A stretch of DNA of 64,000 nucleotides. Source: Sphingobium aromaticiconvertens. GTDB taxonomy: Bacteria; Pseudomonadota; Alphaproteobacteria; Sphingomonadales; Sphingomonadaceae. This document shows, piece after piece, positions 9,521 through 17,795 of this stretch. The position numbers and the translations under genes are program-made. Where the stretch lies: positions 2,165,501-2,229,500 of the forward strand of contig NZ_JBANRJ010000001.1 in NCBI RefSeq assembly GCF_037154075.1. The letters are read 5' to 3'. Positions within the stretch are counted from its first letter, which is position 1. Each line of letters opens with the position of its first letter. A model generated the notes under the pieces. That model made no database searches. It saw only the letters and a list, made by a program, of their open reading frames with translations, and was not told the origin of the DNA.

Positions 9521-9895
9521 TCAGAACCGAAGCCCCAACGTCACGCCATAAGTCCGCGGATCGGGAAAATAGGCCGTGGTCAGCCGCTGGAAATTGGCGC
9601 CATAATCGATGAAGAAATTGGGGCTATCCTCATGCAACAGATTGCGACCCCAAAGCGACAGCGTGCCGGTTGCCGAACCGATCGGAATTTCGCTCAGCAC
9701 GGCGCGCGCATCAAGCATGGTGCGGCCGGGGCTTTGCGTGAACGCAGCGGCGATCTGGGCCGGGGAGGTCGGCGCCAGCGAATTGGGCGAAACATAATAA
9801 TCCGACACCATGTTGAAATCGACGATCAGGTTGAGCTTACCCAAATCGCTTTCCATCACCCGCCAGTCAACGCTGGTCGAGACGGCATATTTCGG
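9521..9895 (-). pseudogene. 3' remnant of a TonB-dependent receptor gene
   Basis: An open frame of about 124 codons encoding only the last barrel strands of a TonB-dependent receptor: DFNMVSDYYVSP, GTLSLWGRNLLHEDSPNFF and the terminal DPRTYGVTLGLRF ending in Phe, the usual outer-membrane insertion signal. Upstream the frame runs directly into the stop codon of the FMN reductase gene at 9896, with no plug domain and no signal peptide. This looks like a deletion scar that removed some 600-700 codons. An annotation as a 112-aa CDS from 9859 would be artificial. Confidence 0.8.
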
Positions 9896-10468
9896 TCAGG
9901 CGTCGTTCGGCAAAACCGACAATACCCTGGCGATGAAAATGTGGAATTCCTCCATATAGTGGCGCAGGAACTTTTCGGTCGAGGCGACCGTGACTTCACC
10001 GTCGTCGTTGATCAGGCCGGGAGTGAACTGGATATAGGCTTCCGGCGCATTCATCTGCGGCGAGTTGCAGAAGCCAAGCACGCTTCTGAGGCTCTGCTGG
10101 GCAACGGCGGTGCCAATCGCGCCGGGAGAGGTGCCGATGACGGCGGATGGTTTGTGGGTGAAGCTATTGGTGCCATAGGGGCGGCTCGCCCAATCAATAG
10201 CGTTCTTCAGTCCGCCGGGGATCGAACGATTATATTCGGGCGTTACGAACAGCAGGGCATCGACTGCCTTGAGCGCGTCCTTGAACGTCCGCGCAACCGG
10301 CGGAAAGTCAGCGTCATAATCATAGCTGTAGAGCGGCAGGTCCGCGAACGAAATCTCGGTGAAGGCAAGGTTCTCCGGGGCTAGCCGGATGAGCGCCCCG
10401 GCAAGCTTGCGGTTGATGGATTCGCGTGCAAGGCTGCCGATGAGGTAGCCAACTTTATAATGCTTCAT
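9896..10468 (-). CDS. NADPH-dependent FMN reductase
   Basis: A 190-residue flavodoxin-fold enzyme of the NADPH-dependent FMN/azo/chromate reductase family. The N-terminal KVGYLIGSLARESINRKLA is the FMN phosphate-binding loop (GSxRxxSxNRxL type). The motif FVTPEYNRSIPGGLKNAIDW is the family hallmark, and TSPGAIGTAVAQQSLR follows. Start at 10468 is supported by GGAAGGG seven bases upstream; the frame extends to 10588 without a signal. It probably acts as a soluble flavin or quinone reductase under oxidative stress. Its stop codon marks the breakpoint of the truncated TonB receptor. Confidence 0.9.
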   Translation of the reverse strand: MKHYKVGYLIGSLARESINRKLAGALIRLAPENLAFTEISFADLPLYSYDYDADFPPVARTFKDALKAVDALLFVTPEYNRSIPGGLKNAIDWASRPYGTNSFTHKPSAVIGTSPGAIGTAVAQQSLRSVLGFCNSPQMNAPEAYIQFTPGLINDDGEVTVASTEKFLRHYMEEFHIFIARVLSVLPNDA

Positions 10469-10618
10469 GACACGGCCCTTCCGTGCGGGAGATCCAAGTA
10501 AGCCGTTACCATGTATCACCGATCTACAGTCGCTTCTTGTTAAAATGGAGAAGCCGACCGTCCGCAGCTTGCCACACAAAATTTGCACCTGGGCGACCGG
10601 GAAGGGGCGGTGTCAGGC

Positions 10619-11836
10619 CTAAGTTTGTATTGATGCGTCTGGGGAGTGAATATGTTCGCGCCGGATGCCGAGGCCGAGCAGCCTTGCTGGGAGAGCCTGA
10701 AGCGCGGGGACCGCCTGGAGCAGGTGGAGAACCGCCGGCGCGCGCGGAGTTTTGTTGCGCATGGCCGCGCCGATGACGTTCCGGTGGATGGCGCGCTGTA
10801 AGGCCTGAATCGAGCGGACCGAGAGCATGCGCCGCGCGCGCACCCGGTGAAGTAAAGGATCGGGATTACGGCCGCGGGCGAGCGGAGCAGCAAGTATGTT
10901 CGCGGCAGCGACTGCATCTTGGATCGCGAGGTTGATGCCGACGCCCCCGACTGGGGACATGGCGTGAGCGGCGTCGCCGATGGCGAGAAGGCCGGGGCGG
11001 TGCCAGCGGGTCAGTCGGTCGAGCGAGACAGTGAGGAGCTTTACATCCTCCCAGTCGGCGATGGCTTCGATATGTTCGGCAAGCGGTGGCACCGTTGCCG
11101 CCACATCATTCCGAAAGCGCGCGATCCCAGCGGCGCGTATCCTATCCGCCGCGCCCTTCTCGATGACGCGTGCGCACTGGAAATAGTCGCCCCTGTCGAT
11201 GGTGACGATCATCTCGCCCCGGTCGACATAGCCTTGCGTAAGATTATTCGGCGTCCGCGCCTTAGGCACGCGGAACCAGAGCACGTCTATCGGCACGCCG
11301 AGGTCCTGCAGCGGCAACGCGGCTGCATCGCGCATTCGAGAGCTGCGTCCGTCGGCGGCTATGACCAGCCTTGCTTCCAGCGCTTCGCCGCTCGCAAGCC
11401 TTACGCCCTCAACGCGCTCAGCGCCCTCGACCAGGCCAACCACCTCCGTCTCCATGCGCAGCGTGAACGCTGGAAGCTGTCGTGCAACGTCCGCCACGAA
11501 GTCGAGGAAATGCCATTGCGGCATCATGGCGATGAAACCGGCAGGGCCTGGAAGACGGCTGAAATCAGCGATCCGATATTCGCGGCCTCCGATCACGGCG
11601 CCCACCGACGACACCTTGACATGCTCGCGGGCGAGGAGTGCCTCAAGACGGCCAAGCTCGTTGAACAGGTCCAACGTCGACGGGTGGACCGTGTCGCCGC
11701 GAAAGTCGCGCAGGAAATCGGCATGCTTCTCGAGCACAAGGGTCCGCACGCCCGCTCTGGCGAACAGCAGGCCAGCCATCATTCCGGCGGGGCCGCCACC
11801 GACGATCACGACAGGAGGCGCGGTACGGTTGATCAT
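10619..11836 (-). CDS. FAD-dependent monooxygenase (PHBH-type)
   Basis: A 405-residue class A flavoprotein monooxygenase. It has an N-terminal Rossmann dinucleotide-binding motif (VVIVGGGPAGMMAGLLFARAG) leading to LEKHADF, the DG motif VIAADGRSSRMRDAA, and the second FAD-binding motif LLAIGDAAHAMSPVGGVGIN. Members hydroxylate aromatic or polycyclic substrates using NAD(P)H and O2. Substrate specificity cannot be inferred. It is the last complete backbone gene before the genomic island, on the same strand as the FMN reductase but separated from it by about 150 bp. Confidence 0.88.
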   Translation of the reverse strand: MINRTAPPVVIVGGGPAGMMAGLLFARAGVRTLVLEKHADFLRDFRGDTVHPSTLDLFNELGRLEALLAREHVKVSSVGAVIGGREYRIADFSRLPGPAGFIAMMPQWHFLDFVADVARQLPAFTLRMETEVVGLVEGAERVEGVRLASGEALEARLVIAADGRSSRMRDAAALPLQDLGVPIDVLWFRVPKARTPNNLTQGYVDRGEMIVTIDRGDYFQCARVIEKGAADRIRAAGIARFRNDVAATVPPLAEHIEAIADWEDVKLLTVSLDRLTRWHRPGLLAIGDAAHAMSPVGGVGINLAIQDAVAAANILAAPLARGRNPDPLLHRVRARRMLSVRSIQALQRAIHRNVIGAAMRNKTPRAPAVLHLLQAVPALQALPARLLGLGIRREHIHSPDASIQT

Positions 11837-12170
11837 GCCCTTAGCCTACCCCTCGTCTTTGGTGACAGCAAAGCGCCAATTTTTAGAGGCGGTGATCGAA
11901 AAGCCGCCCGTCCGCACCTGGGGAGACAAAAATTATCGCTAAGCGGCTGGGATGGGTCGGTTCCGGCCGGCTGCTAAGGATGCCCAAGCCAGTTTGAGAT
12001 CCAAAAGCGGATGCTCATCAGACGTATCAGTGAAATCGCGCTGTGACATCTGTCCCATAAAGCGCCGAATCATGACATTGAAGCCCACTCAAAATGCGGG
12101 GCCAGCCGTGAGATCGATTTCCAAGATTTCAGAAAATATCACGACAAATCAATGTGATATATCGCTTTTC
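11837..12170. other. Backbone-side intergenic region next to the island's left end
   Basis: 334 bp with no credible gene. It should contain the FAD monooxygenase promoter and becomes AT-rich towards the attachment repeat at 12171. Confidence 0.4.
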
Positions 12171-12186
12171 TGGTGACCCCTACGGG
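12171..12186. repeat. attL-like direct repeat of the island
   Basis: 16 bp identical to the 3' terminus of tRNA-Glu at 60610-60625. Flanking bases differ on both sides at both copies, so the repeat ends are sharp. This copy is the displaced tRNA end left at the distal junction. The following 245 bp (to 12431) are AT-rich and hold no recognisable gene. Confidence 0.85.
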
Positions 12187-12431
12187 CACTACTATTCTAC
12201 TGTATGGCTTTGAAAAATATATATTAAATCTACACTATTTATTTTTATACCATAAAAAGACCCATCGATAAGGTGGGGCGGCACGCAGTAATTGCACTTT
12301 GATGGCGATACTCAGAACGGCACGAATCGATCAATGTATGATTCTGACTCCTAGCTGCTTACCAGCAATCCTCGATGGTACAGCGGACATACGGTCATAC
12401 GTCAGATCGCGAGGTTATGTGTTTTGTGCTG

Positions 12432-12866
12432 TTAGCTGCAGCGGTGATCACGCCAAAATTTGGGCCAGACCAGTACGGTTCTTGTGCGGACCATTGCGCA
12501 GGACAGATCATTTCCCGATGCCAGCCTGCACCAGGCAGCGGTTCTGCTACCGCCCGCACCCCCGACCGAGAGGCAGGTCATAGGGGCAGTCTTGACTATG
12601 ATGTGACCCGTTTGGATCTTCCCGCGTGGACCACCAAAAATCTCAACCAGCCTGTCTCGGGCCTGTTCAGCTGTAGCGCGTGGGCAAGGCTGATTGCTGC
12701 GGCACGTACCGTCCATTTCACGTGCCGCGATGCCGGAAATCCGAATTTTGGGGCCTTCAGCACACCAGACGGGCCCGTCGCCATCATAAACATGGGTAGG
12801 AGTGCACTTGAACTGGTAGTTTGCAGGAACGATGGATGCGGCGGCTGCTAGAGTAAGTAAAATCAA
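12432..12866 (-). CDS. Thermonuclease-family (SNase-like) small secreted protein
   Basis: A 144-residue protein with a short hydrophobic N-terminus (LLTLAAAASIVPA), suggesting export. The core CTPTHVYDGDGPVWCAEGPK then IRISGIAAREMDGTC resembles staphylococcal nuclease-like proteins (VxDGDTxxV...RLxGIdaPE) and occurs in small alphaproteobacterial 'thermonuclease family' proteins. Catalytic arginines are not all obvious, so activity is uncertain. It begins with TTG overlapping the stop of the upstream interrupted gene (TTGA), which points to translational coupling at the end of the TelA operon. The IS21 insertion upstream probably uncouples it. Confidence 0.6.
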   Translation of the reverse strand: MILLTLAAAASIVPANYQFKCTPTHVYDGDGPVWCAEGPKIRISGIAAREMDGTCRSNQPCPRATAEQARDRLVEIFGGPRGKIQTGHIIVKTAPMTCLSVGGAGGSRTAAWCRLASGNDLSCAMVRTRTVLVWPKFWRDHRCS

Positions 12867-13014
12867 CGAAAGGGGTTATCCTCGTCTGCGTATCGTTGGC
12901 CGATAAATTGAGTGTTGTTGGTGAACGCGTCTATGTCGTGTTGAGCGAGGTTGCGCAGAATATCGTCGATCTTACCCTGCATCTTGTCTAGGCTTTCATT
13001 GAGGATAAAGCTGG
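12863..13014 (-). pseudogene. 3' part of the TelA-partner gene split by IS21
   Basis: The last 50 or so codons (SFILNESLDKMQGKIDDIL through to GQRYADEDNPFR) of a gene whose 5' part lies at 15362-15889. Removing the IS21 element and one copy of the 5-bp duplication GCTGG joins ...RKTGKSAS directly to FILNESLDK in frame, with no base lost. A read-through frame into the IS (to 13081) gives a spurious start. The stop overlaps the nuclease-like gene's TTG. Confidence 0.85.
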
Positions 13015-13078
13015 TGTCATCGGTCGTGCAATTCTCCGCAAAAGTGGGCTTTGAAAATTCCCTAGTTGGTGGCCCCTT

Positions 13079-13118
13079 CATCTCATTCTGCCGGGGCTAG
13101 CCCCGGCAGAATGAGATG
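13079..13118. repeat. Perfect 40-bp palindrome inside the IS21 left leader
   Basis: CATCTCATTCTGCCGGGGCT followed immediately by its exact reverse complement, centred on CTAG, between the left inverted repeat and istA. As RNA it would form a very stable 18-20 bp hairpin in either direction. It probably shields istA from outside transcription or acts as a terminator or transposase-control element. There is no T-run. Confidence 0.85.
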
Positions 13119-13164
13119 AGCCGACATTGTCCTCATCTCCTTTGCAGACGCGGAGACGGGGCCG

Positions 13165-14427
13165 ATGATCCGACTTGGAGAATTGATGATGATCCTCGAA
13201 CTACATCGGCAGGGTGTATCGATATCCGGCATTGCCCGACGCACTGGTCGCGATCCCAAGACCATCCGAAAATATATCGAACGGGGCATCGAGGCCCCGG
13301 TTTACGGCCCTCGCATGCTGGGTCGACCGAACAAACTGGCACCCTATCTGGAATTTTTGCGTGAGCGAGTGACGGCCTTTCCCGATCTGACTGCGGCGCG
13401 CCTGACGCGGGAAATCCGTGAGCTGGGATATATGGGCGCCTATACCGCGGTAAAGCGGTTCCTGGCAGCGATCCGGCCGGAAAACGGGCCTAAGCCCTTT
13501 GAGGTTCGGTTCGAGACGCCGCCTGGCGTGCAGGCACAGGTCGACTTTGCCCGGTTCGTCGTCGAATTTACCGATGAGCCCGGCGTCAGCCGGATCGTCT
13601 GGCTGTTCAGCCTGGTGCTGGGACATTCGCGCTTCCTGTTTGCGCGCTACGTCATGCATCAGGATCTCCAAAGCCTGTTGCGCTGTCATATGCAGGCCTT
13701 TGAAGCGCTCGGCGGCGTCCCGATCGAGATCCTCTACGATCGCATGAAAACCGCTGTGACCGGGGAAGATGATCAGGGCCACATCATCTACAATCGATCA
13801 TTGCTGGCTCTGGCCGGGCATTATCGCTTCGTGCCGCGCGCCTGCCGTCCCTATCGGGCCAAGACCAAGGGAAAGGTCGAGCGGCCATTCAGCTATATCC
13901 GCAAGGACTTCTTCCTGGGCCGGAGCTTCCGCAATCTGGACGATCTCAATGTCCAGCTGATCGACTGGCTCGATACCGTCGCCAACGTCCGTGTCCACGG
14001 CACGACGCAGCGGATTATTGCTGAAGCCTTCGCCGCCGAGCAGCCTGAGTTGCAGCTGCTCCCGGCGGGCCGCTTTGACGCTGTTCTGAAGCTGGAGCGC
14101 CGCGTCAGCCACGATGGGATGGTCTCGGTCGGCGGCAATTACTACAGCGTTCCCGATCGCACCCGGCGCGTCGTCGAAATCCAGCAGTTGCCCGACAAGA
14201 TCCGGATCGTAGACCTGGGCCAGGTCATTGCCGAGCACCCGGTTCTTGAGGGGCGCCGGCAGTACAGGATCGATCCTGCGCACCGGACAGGCAGCAGCGG
14301 CGCCAAGCGCCGTATCCATGGCAAAGAGGTAATCGCCATCGGTCGTGTAGGCGAGCATGTCACCGTGCGCTCCCTGGCCATCTATCAAGCGATCGGCAGC
14401 CAACTGGCGCGGGGAGAACGGCCATGA
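13165..14427 (+). CDS. istA: IS21-family transposase IstA
   Basis: A 420-residue DDE transposase. The N-terminal helix-turn-helix (LHRQGVSISGIARRTGRDPKTIRKYI) binds the IS ends. The catalytic core follows, with VQAQVDFARFVVEF (first Asp), PIEILYDRMKTAV (second Asp) and RPYRAKTKGKVERPFSYIRKDF (Glu). The C-terminal beta-rich region includes VSVGGNYYSVPD. Full length for the family and uninterrupted. Its stop overlaps the istB start by 4 nt, so IstA and IstB are made in coupled fashion. Confidence 0.95.
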   Translation: MIRLGELMMILELHRQGVSISGIARRTGRDPKTIRKYIERGIEAPVYGPRMLGRPNKLAPYLEFLRERVTAFPDLTAARLTREIRELGYMGAYTAVKRFLAAIRPENGPKPFEVRFETPPGVQAQVDFARFVVEFTDEPGVSRIVWLFSLVLGHSRFLFARYVMHQDLQSLLRCHMQAFEALGGVPIEILYDRMKTAVTGEDDQGHIIYNRSLLALAGHYRFVPRACRPYRAKTKGKVERPFSYIRKDFFLGRSFRNLDDLNVQLIDWLDTVANVRVHGTTQRIIAEAFAAEQPELQLLPAGRFDAVLKLERRVSHDGMVSVGGNYYSVPDRTRRVVEIQQLPDKIRIVDLGQVIAEHPVLEGRRQYRIDPAHRTGSSGAKRRIHGKEVIAIGRVGEHVTVRSLAIYQAIGSQLARGERP

Positions 14428-15284
14428 ACCATGGGGGTGCCGCATCCCGCGTCGATAATATCCGCCGCAGCCTGGTCCATCTCAAAATGCCACGCGCCCT
14501 GGAGATGCTCGACGCCACCCTGCGCGGCATAGAGCAGGGCAAAATCGATGGCATCGAGGCCATCGACATATTGCTGAACGAAGAACTGTCGCTCCGGGAG
14601 AACCGCAGGATCAAGGCAGCCCTGCGCATGGCAAGGCTGCCGATCATCAAGACGCTGGACGGATATGACTTCTCCTTCCAGCCATCGCTCGACCGGAACC
14701 GCATCCTGGCGCTCGCTGGCCTGGACTTCATCAACCGGGCCGAGGTGGTGCATCTGCTGGGCCCGCCCGGTACCGGGAAAAGCCATATCGCCACGGCCCT
14801 TGCCGTCGAGGCCGTGAAGGCGGGCAAGAGCGTCTACTTCATCCCGCTCGCCGATCTGATCGCTTCACTGACCAAGGCTGAACGCGAGGGCACGTTGCGC
14901 GAGAAGATCCGCTTCCTATGCCGATCCTCCCTGCTCGTCGTCGACGAGATCGGGTATCTTCCCGTCACGCCCGGCGGCGGCAATCTCTTCTTCCAGCTCG
15001 TCAACGCCCGATACGAAAAGGGTGCCATGATCCTGACATCCAACCGCGGCTTCGCCGAATGGGGTGATGTCTTTGGCGATCCGGTGGTGGCCACCGCGCT
15101 GCTCGACCGCCTTCTTCACCACGCTGTGGTCGTCCAGATCGAGGGCTCCAGCTATCGCATGCGACAGCACGCCGACCTGCTGCCCGAGCATGCGCGCATG
15201 GCACCGTCCATCAACCCACCGCCCTTGCCGAAACGGCGCGGCCGCCCGCCAGCAAAGGAAAAGCCCGATCTCCATCACGGCTGA
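14424..15284 (+). CDS. istB: IS21-family helper ATPase IstB
   Basis: A 286-residue DnaC-like AAA+ ATPase that assists IstA in target capture. Walker A is LLGPPGTGKSHIATALA, Walker B is SSLLVVDEIGYLPV, and sensor-1 is ILTSNRGFAEWGDVFGD. The C-terminus is a basic tail (LPKRRGRPPAKEK). The length is typical or slightly longer than usual. It starts at the ATG overlapping the istA stop. The gene ends about 22 bp before the right inverted repeat. Confidence 0.95.
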   Translation: MNHGGAASRVDNIRRSLVHLKMPRALEMLDATLRGIEQGKIDGIEAIDILLNEELSLRENRRIKAALRMARLPIIKTLDGYDFSFQPSLDRNRILALAGLDFINRAEVVHLLGPPGTGKSHIATALAVEAVKAGKSVYFIPLADLIASLTKAEREGTLREKIRFLCRSSLLVVDEIGYLPVTPGGGNLFFQLVNARYEKGAMILTSNRGFAEWGDVFGDPVVATALLDRLLHHAVVVQIEGSSYRMRQHADLLPEHARMAPSINPPPLPKRRGRPPAKEKPDLHHG

Positions 15285-15361
15285 TCACCGACACAAACCC
15301 TCCCGCCAAACTAGGGAATTTTAGATGCCCACTTTTGCGGAATCTTCGGTGCCCGTTGACA

Positions 15362-15889
15362 GCTGGCTGACTTGCCCGTCTTTCGGAATATCTCCGAACG
15401 ATGGGCAGGGGGGATGTCAATATAGCTCTTTACCAGTTTGGGTAGATGCAGTTCGCGCATCTGCTCGATATCGAACTGGTTGAAGCCGGGCAGTTCCTCA
15501 CGCCCGATAGCCACCTGGACCTCCCGCAGGCAGGCGAGGATACGACGCACGCGATCTTGTGCACCTGGAGGCACACGTTCATCATTATAATCGACGACAA
15601 CGGCCGGGATTGCCGGGGTGATCGGTTGGGGCTGGCTGGTCGGCGGTATCGACGAGGTTTTGGAGAATAGTCGGTTAAATTTATCGGCGATGCTCATATC
15701 CGTTCTACCTCCTTTCCTCGCAGATTTGCGGGATCGCACATGAACCCTCGTAAGCCGTCCATCTGGGGATACCAAGTCAGCTTTGGGAGGCTCGTCTCTG
15801 CTTGACTGATGCAAAATAATGGCACCGATCCTCCCTCGCTTTAGAACGAAGGTCGCCAGGATAATGACTGCGATGGCGCTATAGATCAT
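15362..15889 (-). pseudogene. 5' part of the TelA-partner gene split by IS21
   Basis: Upstream portion of an otherwise intact gene following telA. From the ATG at 15889 the frame encodes an N-terminal hydrophobic helix (MIYSAIAVIILATFVL) and a basic linker. A second ATG at 15697 has an excellent AAAGGAGG nine bases upstream and gives MSIADKFNRLF. Rejoined with 12863-13009, the product would be 160 aa from 15697, or 224 aa from 15889. It contains VRRILACLREVQVAIGREEL and a helical C-terminus. No family is recognised. Position directly after telA suggests a TelA partner, comparable to the XpaC/YceG-type neighbours of TelA in other bacteria, but I see no clear similarity. Confidence 0.8.
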
Positions 15890-15907
15890 GCCCGCAGCCT
15901 GTGTTGA

Positions 15908-17074
15908 TTAGTTCAAGCTGAGCAGCGGACTGCTGCCGCTTGCGCTATGGGCGCCTTGAGAACGGGCGATGTAGCCCTTGGCCTTTTCCGATTCCGCCGC
16001 CAGGACATCGACGGTCGTCTTCATATTCGAAAGCGCTTTGAGCTTGAACTCGTCGACCGCATCCATTGTGGCATAGATGTTCGCAAAGGCGCGCTGCAGC
16101 ACCTCAACCTGGATGGTGGCCGAAGATGCCTGTTCATGAATCTGCGCGGTATTGGTTTTGAGCAGTTCGCTCGTGCTGGCGATCATGTTAGATGTTGTCG
16201 TGTTGAGAGCAGAGATCTGGTCGAGCACAAGCTTCTGGCTGGCAAGAGCCTGTGCAACGGTTACAGCCGTGCGTAGCGCCGCGATCGTGGTGGTCGACGC
16301 CCGGTCGACACCCTTGATGAGCTCGATATTGTTCTTTTTAATGAGATCGAGCGCCAGGTAACCCTGGACGGTGACAGCCATCTGCGTGAGGAGATCGGTA
16401 GAGCGCTGACGCACGTAGAAGAGCGCTGATTCCTTGAGCGCACGCGACTTGGTCGGATCGCTGTTTTCGAGCAGATTGGCCCTATCCTCGAGCCTGATAT
16501 CAAGCGTTTTGGAGATATGGATCATCTGCTCGAGCTTGCCCATCATCTCCCACATTTTGCGACGCTCGCCGTCTATGGCGATATTGTCCTGCAAGAGGCT
16601 GTCCTTGCCACGCGACAAGGTCACCAGGATGCCGTTTATATGGCTCTGGGCTGACTGATATTTGTCGAAATAGGCTTTGATTTTGTTGCCGAAGGGAATG
16701 AAGCCAAATAGCTTGCGCGGCTGGAGGAGGGGGCCGTCGCGCGATGGATCGAGGCGTTCGATCACCTGTCGCAATTCGAGCAGGGAGTTGCCGACGCTGC
16801 CTTCGCCATCCATCGACTTGGTTGGCCGGTCGAGAAAGCGGTTGGTCTGGGAGGCTAAGGCACTGACCTCGCTCTGGCCGAGATTGTTGAGCTGCGCAAC
16901 CTTCGCGCCGAATTCCGGGCTATTTGCGTCCAGCGATACCAGATCGGTAACAAAGTGATCGGCCTTGACCTCGAGTTGGCTCATCACCTGATTGTCGACT
17001 GGGACGAGACCGGCGGCCTTGTCTGCAGGGATGGCCGCGACGGCAGCTGGAGCTTCAAGTATGAGGTCGTTCAT
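15908..17074 (-). CDS. telA: TelA-family toxic anion resistance protein
   Basis: A 388-residue, mostly helical cytoplasmic protein of the TelA/KlaA/YceH family (PF05816), linked to tellurite and other envelope or anion stress. Recognisable segments are LDPSRDGPLLQPRKLFGFIPFGNKIKAYFDKYQSAQSHI, cited here only to locate the core at about residues 110-150, the helical middle KMWEMMGKLEQMI, and DLIKKNNIELIKGVDRAST. TelA commonly accompanies TerD-type clusters. It is followed after 18 bp by the IS21-split partner gene and preceded by a Phd/PIN toxin-antitoxin pair. Confidence 0.9.
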   Translation of the reverse strand: MNDLILEAPAAVAAIPADKAAGLVPVDNQVMSQLEVKADHFVTDLVSLDANSPEFGAKVAQLNNLGQSEVSALASQTNRFLDRPTKSMDGEGSVGNSLLELRQVIERLDPSRDGPLLQPRKLFGFIPFGNKIKAYFDKYQSAQSHINGILVTLSRGKDSLLQDNIAIDGERRKMWEMMGKLEQMIHISKTLDIRLEDRANLLENSDPTKSRALKESALFYVRQRSTDLLTQMAVTVQGYLALDLIKKNNIELIKGVDRASTTTIAALRTAVTVAQALASQKLVLDQISALNTTTSNMIASTSELLKTNTAQIHEQASSATIQVEVLQRAFANIYATMDAVDEFKLKALSNMKTTVDVLAAESEKAKGYIARSQGAHSASGSSPLLSLN

Positions 17075-17104
17075 ATGCTGCTTTCTCTAAAAAACTGTGA
17101 GGCC

Positions 17105-17491
17105 TCAGACTTTGATGATTGAGCCAGGGTACTGAGCGATTGTTGCATCAGCGGTTACTAGGGCAATGCCTTCTGCCTGAGACTGGGCAATGAGCATTCG
17201 GTCGAAGGGGTCTTTGTGTAAGGAAGGCAAGGAGGAGACGATTACGGCGTGCTCACTGTTAATGGGTAGTTCGTGATAGCCATTGTCCAACAGTCCCCGT
17301 CGCAACAAGCGGGTGTCTACGTCGAAATCCTCGCGGCCGAGACCTGATTTAATGGCCACTTCCCACAGGCTGGCAGGACTGAAATAGAGCGTATTTTCTT
17401 TATCCTCCATCATGTCTTTTGCACGGGTCGGCAGTTTCATTGCACCTTCGGCCGCCCAAAGAAGCAAATGCGTATCCAGGAGCAGCTTCAT
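17105..17491 (-). CDS. PIN-domain ribonuclease toxin (VapC-like)
   Basis: A 128-residue PIN-domain protein. Acidic catalytic residues are visible in LLLDTHLLLWAAEG (first Asp), SPASLWEVAIKSGLG (Glu), HKDPFDRMLIAQSQAEG (Asp) and LVTADATIAQYP (Asp). The DTHxLLW start and DPFDRMLIAQA-type block are typical of the VapC/FitB-like subgroup paired with Phd-type antitoxins. It overlaps the antitoxin stop by 4 nt. It sits between the metabolite-enzyme genes and telA and probably stabilises the island. Confidence 0.92.
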   Translation of the reverse strand: MKLLLDTHLLLWAAEGAMKLPTRAKDMMEDKENTLYFSPASLWEVAIKSGLGREDFDVDTRLLRRGLLDNGYHELPINSEHAVIVSSLPSLHKDPFDRMLIAQSQAEGIALVTADATIAQYPGSIIKV

Positions 17492-17733
17492 TGGAGCCCC
17501 GAGAATAGAACGTTGATCTCGTTGGTGCCCATGCGATCGAAATCGTCTGGAACCTTGATTTTACCCTTCATGAAGCCAAATCTGGAGGCCTGCCCTTGCT
17601 CTGGGGCATCCAAGGGCACGACCTTTGCGATAGGAATGCCGGCCTTGGCGATTACAAAGCTCTCGCCTCTCTCAACGCCTTTGAGGAGCCGGGAGAGGTT
17701 GGTTTTAGCGTCGTGTATGTTGACAATTTCCAT
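17488..17733 (-). CDS. Phd/YefM-type antitoxin
   Basis: An 81-residue antitoxin from the ATG at 17733; a GTG at 17742 adds three residues. The N-terminal Phd fold reads MEIVNIHDAKTNLSRLLKGV then GESFVIAKAGIPIAKVVPL, the classical DNA-binding and dimerisation module. The C-terminal tail (GFMKGKIKVPDDFDRMGTNE) is the toxin-neutralising segment that precedes PIN toxins. Its stop overlaps the PIN gene start by 4 nt. It is presumably autoregulated. Confidence 0.9.
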   Translation of the reverse strand: MEIVNIHDAKTNLSRLLKGVERGESFVIAKAGIPIAKVVPLDAPEQGQASRFGFMKGKIKVPDDFDRMGTNEINVLFSGLQ

Positions 17734-17795
17734 CACACTCACTCGAACTTAGTCCACCGGCCTTAGTCTATATCAAGGGCGCATCCATGGCAATT

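Larger units (their letters stand above)
13015..15361 (+). mobile_element. IS21-family insertion sequence (istA-istB)
   Basis: A complete 2,347-bp element. The ends are imperfect inverted repeats beginning TGTCA(T/A)CGG and sharing CCGCAAAAGTGGGC and AAAATTCCCTAGTT about 20-55 bp in; the right copy is in inverse orientation at about 15306-15361. A 5-bp direct duplication GCTGG (13010-13014 and 15362-15366) flanks it, which is normal for the family. It carries istA and istB with a 4-nt overlap. The insertion splits the small gene downstream of telA. Intact ORFs, ends and duplication indicate a recent insertion. Confidence 0.93.

Noticed and set aside
8082..9551. 489-codon plus-strand frame opposite the DUF1214 gene
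   Set aside because: Antisense of a gene with a signal peptide, ribosome-binding site and DUF1214 features; composition is His/Arg-rich as expected for an antisense frame.
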